The notes under the pieces: model-generated
What the model was told of the DNA's origin: nothing
Seen by the model: only the letters and a program-made list of their open reading frames with translations
Databases searched by the model: none
NCBI RefSeq assembly: GCF_002261345.1
Contig: NZ_NEVT01000009.1
Coordinates: forward strand, 186,001 to 250,000
Reading direction: 5' to 3'
Length of the DNA stretch: 64,000 nucleotides
DNA from: Bordetella genomosp. 2
GTDB lineage: Bacteria > Pseudomonadota > Gammaproteobacteria > Burkholderiales > Burkholderiaceae_B
Shown here: piece after piece, positions 61,397 to 64,000 of the stretch
Layout of the letters: every line of letters starts with the position of its first letter
Numbering within the stretch: the stretch's first letter is position 1
Program-made: the position numbers and the translations under genes

Positions 61397-61558
61397 TCAG
61401 GGCGCGCAGCGCAGTTGCGGCGCGGGGGTTTCCGGCGTTTCGGGCTGCTGCACCGGCGGATCGTCATCGTCGTCGCTGCCGCTGCCGCAGGCGGTCAGCA
61501 GACAGAACAGCAGGCTGGCCGCCAGCGCGGCCCAGGGGCGGGAAGAAAGCGCATTCAT
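61397..61558 (-). CDS. small lipoprotein (53 aa)
   Basis: MNALSSRPWAALAASLLFCL then LTAC-GSGSDDDDD: a signal peptide with lipobox L-T-A-C (Cys24) followed by an acidic run and a Pro/Glu/Thr-rich tail PPVQQPETPETPAPQLRCAP. GAGGA lies about 6 bases before the ATG at 61558. It is upstream of phospholipase C and likely cotranscribed. It could be a tether or immunity-like partner. Function unknown. Confidence 0.75.
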   Translation of the reverse strand: MNALSSRPWAALAASLLFCLLTACGSGSDDDDDPPVQQPETPETPAPQLRCAP

Positions 61559-61705
61559 CACGGGTCCTCGTGCAGTGGGAGTCGTCGATGGATGGCAGCT
61601 TAGGTAGCCAACATGACAGCCGAATGAATAGATTTCAAATATTGTTTATTACAAATTGAGCGTTACTCAGTTACACTGCGCGGGCCTTTTCTGCCGACGC
61701 ATTGC

Positions 61706-62521
61706 ATGTCCACCTACGCTGCCCCCGCCCTGCCCCGTCCCGCGCCATTCCGCCCGTCCGCCACGCCCTGGCACGCCGGGCGCTCCAGGCTGATCCTGGA
61801 CCTGGACGGCACGCTGATCCGCGAACACGAACCGATCGACGGCGCGCACGCGTTGCTGCAGGCATTTCGCGGGCGTTTCGCCATCGTCTCGAACAACTCC
61901 ACGCACACGGCGCGCCAACTGGCCCGGCGCTTGCGCGGCATGGGCCTGCCGGTGCGCGCCGCGGACCTGGTGCTGGCGGGGGAACAGATGGTGGAGTACC
62001 TGCGCGGCCACCATGCGCAGGCGCGCATCCTGATGTACGCCTCTGCGGCGCTGCGCCGCCACGCGGCGGCGCGCGGCTGCCGGCTGGTCGAGCGCGATGC
62101 GCACATCGTGGCGCTGGCCCTGGACAAGCGCTTCGGCTATGCCGCGCTGGCCGACGCCGCGCACGAGTTGGCGCGCGGCGCGCGCCTGGTGGTGAGCAAC
62201 CCCGACCTGACGCACCCGGGACCGGACGGCCGGCAGGTGCCGGAGACCGGCGCCCTGCTGCAGGCCGTGCGGGCCTGCGCCGGCGTGGCGTCCTGGCATA
62301 TGGTGGGCAAGCCAGAGCCGGCCATGTTCGAGGAAGGGCTGCGCCGCCTGGGCGGCGCGCCGCACGACACCCTGGTCATCGGCGACAACCCGCTGACCGA
62401 CGGCGCCGGCGCCGCGCGCGCCGGCCTGCCCTGTCTGCTGCTGGGCCACGACGCGGGCGCGGCCGCGGCCACGCCCGCGCAACTGCTCGCGCTGGACGAC
62501 GCCCCGCTCAGTAGCGCTTGA
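61706..62521 (+). CDS. HAD-IIA (NagD-like) phosphatase
   Basis: 271 aa from ATG 61706. HAD motif I LDLDGTLIREHE near residue 30, motif II IVSNNSTHTARQLARRL near 56, a C2 cap, then motif III/IV GKPEPAMFEEGL and VIGDNPLTDGAGAARAG. It is like p-nitrophenyl/pyridoxal or ribonucleotide phosphatases; the substrate is open. Its end overlaps the convergent RpiR gene by 14 bp. An A/T-rich promoter-like stretch precedes it (61625-61670). Confidence 0.88.
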   Translation: MSTYAAPALPRPAPFRPSATPWHAGRSRLILDLDGTLIREHEPIDGAHALLQAFRGRFAIVSNNSTHTARQLARRLRGMGLPVRAADLVLAGEQMVEYLRGHHAQARILMYASAALRRHAAARGCRLVERDAHIVALALDKRFGYAALADAAHELARGARLVVSNPDLTHPGPDGRQVPETGALLQAVRACAGVASWHMVGKPEPAMFEEGLRRLGGAPHDTLVIGDNPLTDGAGAARAGLPCLLLGHDAGAAAATPAQLLALDDAPLSSA

Positions 62522-63410
62522 GCGACAGCACGTTGAAGGTGCGCTTCAGGGTGTCGACCGACTTGTCGTAGTTGGCCAGCGCCAGGCAGGCGATCAGCGC
62601 GTCGATGATGGCGAGCTGCGCCAGCCGGCTGGTCATGGCCTCGGTGCGGAAGCGCGTCTCGCGCGCCATGGTGTGCAGCAGCACATCGGCGAAGGGCTGG
62701 ATCGGCGACTTGCCGAAGTTGGTGATGCAGATGGTGCGCGCGCCGGCCTCTTTGGCCAGGCGCGTGGCCAGCACGGTTTCGTGGGTGCTGCCCGAATGCG
62801 AGATGGTCAGCACGGCCACGTCGGGCCCGGTCAGCGACGCGCTGATGGCCTGCACGTGCGAATCGGTGACCGCGGTGGCGTTCAGGCCGATGCGCAGCAT
62901 CCGGTAGTGCGCGTCCTCGGCGATGGTGGCCGAGCTGCCGATGCCGTAGATCTCGATGCGGCGCGCCTGCGCGAGCAGCCGCACGGCCTGTTCCAGGGCC
63001 TGTGTGTCGAGCACCGAGGCGGTTTCCTGCAGGGCCTGGATATTGCTCTGGAAGATCTTGCCCACCACCGTGCCGGCGCTGTCCTCGGGCGCAAGGTCTT
63101 CGTGGATGTACTGCACTGGCCGGACGATTTCCTGCGCCAGGGCGATCTTCAGTTGCTGGAAACCCGTGGCGCCCACCATTTTGCAGAAGCCGATGACGCT
63201 GCCTTCGCTGGACTCGGTTTTCTCGGCCACTTCGCTGACCGACATGTGCACCACCTGGGCGGGGTGCCGGATCACGAATTCGCCGATGCGCTGCGTGGCG
63301 GGGCCCATGGACGACAGCAGGCTTTCGATGCGCGCCAGCATGGCGGGCGGCGCCGCATGGGTGGCGGGAGCTTCGGCGCCGGAGGCTGCGGGCTTCTTGG
63401 TAGTGGCCAT
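62508..63410 (-). CDS. MurR/RpiR family transcriptional regulator
   Basis: 300 aa. The N-terminal HTH_6 (about 25-100: RIGEFVIRHPAQVVHMSVSEVAEKTESSEGSVIGFCKMVG) precedes a SIS sugar-phosphate-binding domain (about 145-270) with YGIGSSATIAEDAHYRMLRIG and VLTISHSGSTHETV. It senses a phosphosugar. No sugar gene is adjacent in the window except the HAD phosphatase it overlaps. Confidence 0.92.
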   Translation of the reverse strand: MATTKKPAASGAEAPATHAAPPAMLARIESLLSSMGPATQRIGEFVIRHPAQVVHMSVSEVAEKTESSEGSVIGFCKMVGATGFQQLKIALAQEIVRPVQYIHEDLAPEDSAGTVVGKIFQSNIQALQETASVLDTQALEQAVRLLAQARRIEIYGIGSSATIAEDAHYRMLRIGLNATAVTDSHVQAISASLTGPDVAVLTISHSGSTHETVLATRLAKEAGARTICITNFGKSPIQPFADVLLHTMARETRFRTEAMTSRLAQLAIIDALIACLALANYDKSVDTLKRTFNVLSLKRY

Positions 63411-63476
63411 GGCGTGACAATCAGGGGAGCGGCCATTCTCTCACAGCCACATGACGCGCCGCCACGCCGGCGGTAT

Positions 63477-64000
63477 TCAGCCCGGCCGGCCGTCCACTCG
63501 CGGACGCGCCAGCCGGGGCGCGTAGGCCAGCGCGTACAGCGTGAAGCCCAGCACCCAGCACAACGCGGCGCCGTAGAGCCAATGCAGGAAGCCGGCCGGC
63601 CAGACCAGCGGCCCCAGCACGCGCAACACGGCGGCGGCGACGACCAGCCAGTAGGCCGCGACCTCGGCGCGGCCCGCCGCCAGCCGCCGGCCCGTATGGC
63701 CCAGCGCCGTGCGGGTGATCATGGCGATGATGGCCGTGCCCACCACGCCCACCGCGAAGGCGTGCTCTGCCACGCCGGGCATCACCCAGCCCAGCGCGCT
63801 GGCTGCCAGCAGCAGGAAGCTGACCGGCAGCCAGGCGTACGCCAGGTGCAGGATCCACAGAATGGGCCGGTTGCCCACCGCATAGCCGCGCCAGCCCGCC
63901 ACCCGCACCGCCAGCAATGCGCCGGCCAGCGCAGCCAGCGGCGCCATCAGCCAGCCGGGCGCGGCCAGCACCCAGGCCAGCAGCGCCAGGATGGTCGCCC
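63477..64000 (-). CDS. NnrS family membrane protein, C-terminal part (cut by window end)
   Basis: At least 174 aa of hydrophobic helices. The NnrS hallmark appears as HAFAVGVVGTAIIAMITRTALGHTGR, and WILHLAYAWLPVSFLLLAAS is also typical. NnrS is a heme- and copper-linked membrane protein tied to nitric oxide stress. The frame is still open at base 64000, so the N-terminal half (full proteins are about 400 aa) lies outside. Confidence 0.88.
   Translation of the reverse strand, partial: ATILALLAWVLAAPGWLMAPLAALAGALLAVRVAGWRGYAVGNRPILWILHLAYAWLPVSFLLLAASALGWVMPGVAEHAFAVGVVGTAIIAMITRTALGHTGRRLAAGRAEVAAYWLVVAAAVLRVLGPLVWPAGFLHWLYGAALCWVLGFTLYALAYAPRLARPRVDGRPG

Noticed and set aside
1-64000. Insertion sequences, prophage, tRNA or rRNA genes
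   Set aside because: No transposase, integrase, structural phage gene, tRNA cloverleaf or rRNA sequence was recognised on either strand; a tRNA scan could still find something missed by eye.

Overview
The window looks like chromosome of an Alcaligenaceae betaproteobacterium, most likely Bordetella (B. bronchiseptica type) or a close Achromobacter-like relative. The reasons are the very high G+C with strong G/C third-position bias, the betaproteobacterial housekeeping string dprA/def/fmt/rsmB/DUF4390/ntrY/ntrX/trkA/trkH, and dispersed GGTGTC(A/T)GACACC palindromes that I associate with this group. I saw no insertion sequence, tRNA, rRNA, CRISPR array or prophage. The species call is inference.

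Layout. 1-3580: trmL, comF, bioC-like and a type-2 glutamate-cysteine ligase (ybdK type). 3940-23734: about 20 kb that I read as a complete picolinic acid (pyridine-2-carboxylate) catabolic and uptake locus. It holds a molybdenum hydroxylase (PicA type, 9032-13449), a four-component Rieske oxygenase (PicB type, 15055-18523), a decarboxylase (PicC), 2,5-dihydroxypyridine dioxygenase (PicD/NicX), N-formylmaleamate deformylase (PicE/NicD), maleamate amidohydrolase (PicF/NicF), maleate isomerase (PicG/NicE), a MarR repressor (PicR), an SsuABC/NMT1-type ABC importer and a TRAP importer whose binding-protein gene is split from its membrane genes. Eight copies of a 12-bp operator-like palindrome (TCAG-N4-CTGA) sit only in front of the transcription units of this locus. 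Together they predict picolinate -> 6-hydroxypicolinate -> 3,6-dihydroxypicolinate -> 2,5-dihydroxypyridine -> N-formylmaleamate -> maleamate -> maleate -> fumarate.

23803-31704: the minus-strand chain rsmB-DUF4390-ntrY-ntrX-trkA-trkH (rRNA methylation, two-component signalling, K+ uptake); NtrX lacks an AAA+ domain. 31803-37228: LysE exporter, rimO, a ferritin-like protein, LOG, NTF2-like, HAD and PPOx-type genes. 37849-41612: fmt, def, dprA, HMG-CoA lyase. 41666-46513: a small membrane protein, aminotransferase, yggS, PCu(A)C chaperone, argP and argO. 47017-56321: a Crp/Fnr regulator divergent from an operon of acyl-CoA ligase, LivGHMKF-like ABC transporter and PaaK-like ligase, probably importing and activating a carboxylic acid. 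56518-64000: two-domain PPK2, GNAT, HIT, Tat-exported phospholipase C with a tiny lipoprotein gene, HAD phosphatase, RpiR regulator and the C-terminal part of an NnrS protein.

Two intergenic repeat families stand out. Family 1 is short GGTGTC(A/T)GACACC hairpins at five loci, mostly at 3' ends of genes. Family 2 is a composite element of about 0.5 kb present twice (37290-37822 and 46541-47000). Each copy contains a 30-bp stem around a partly conserved loop plus shorter hairpins. Stem sequences differ between copies while pairing is kept, which is the covariation expected of a structured RNA or structure-dependent element. I know of no description of it.
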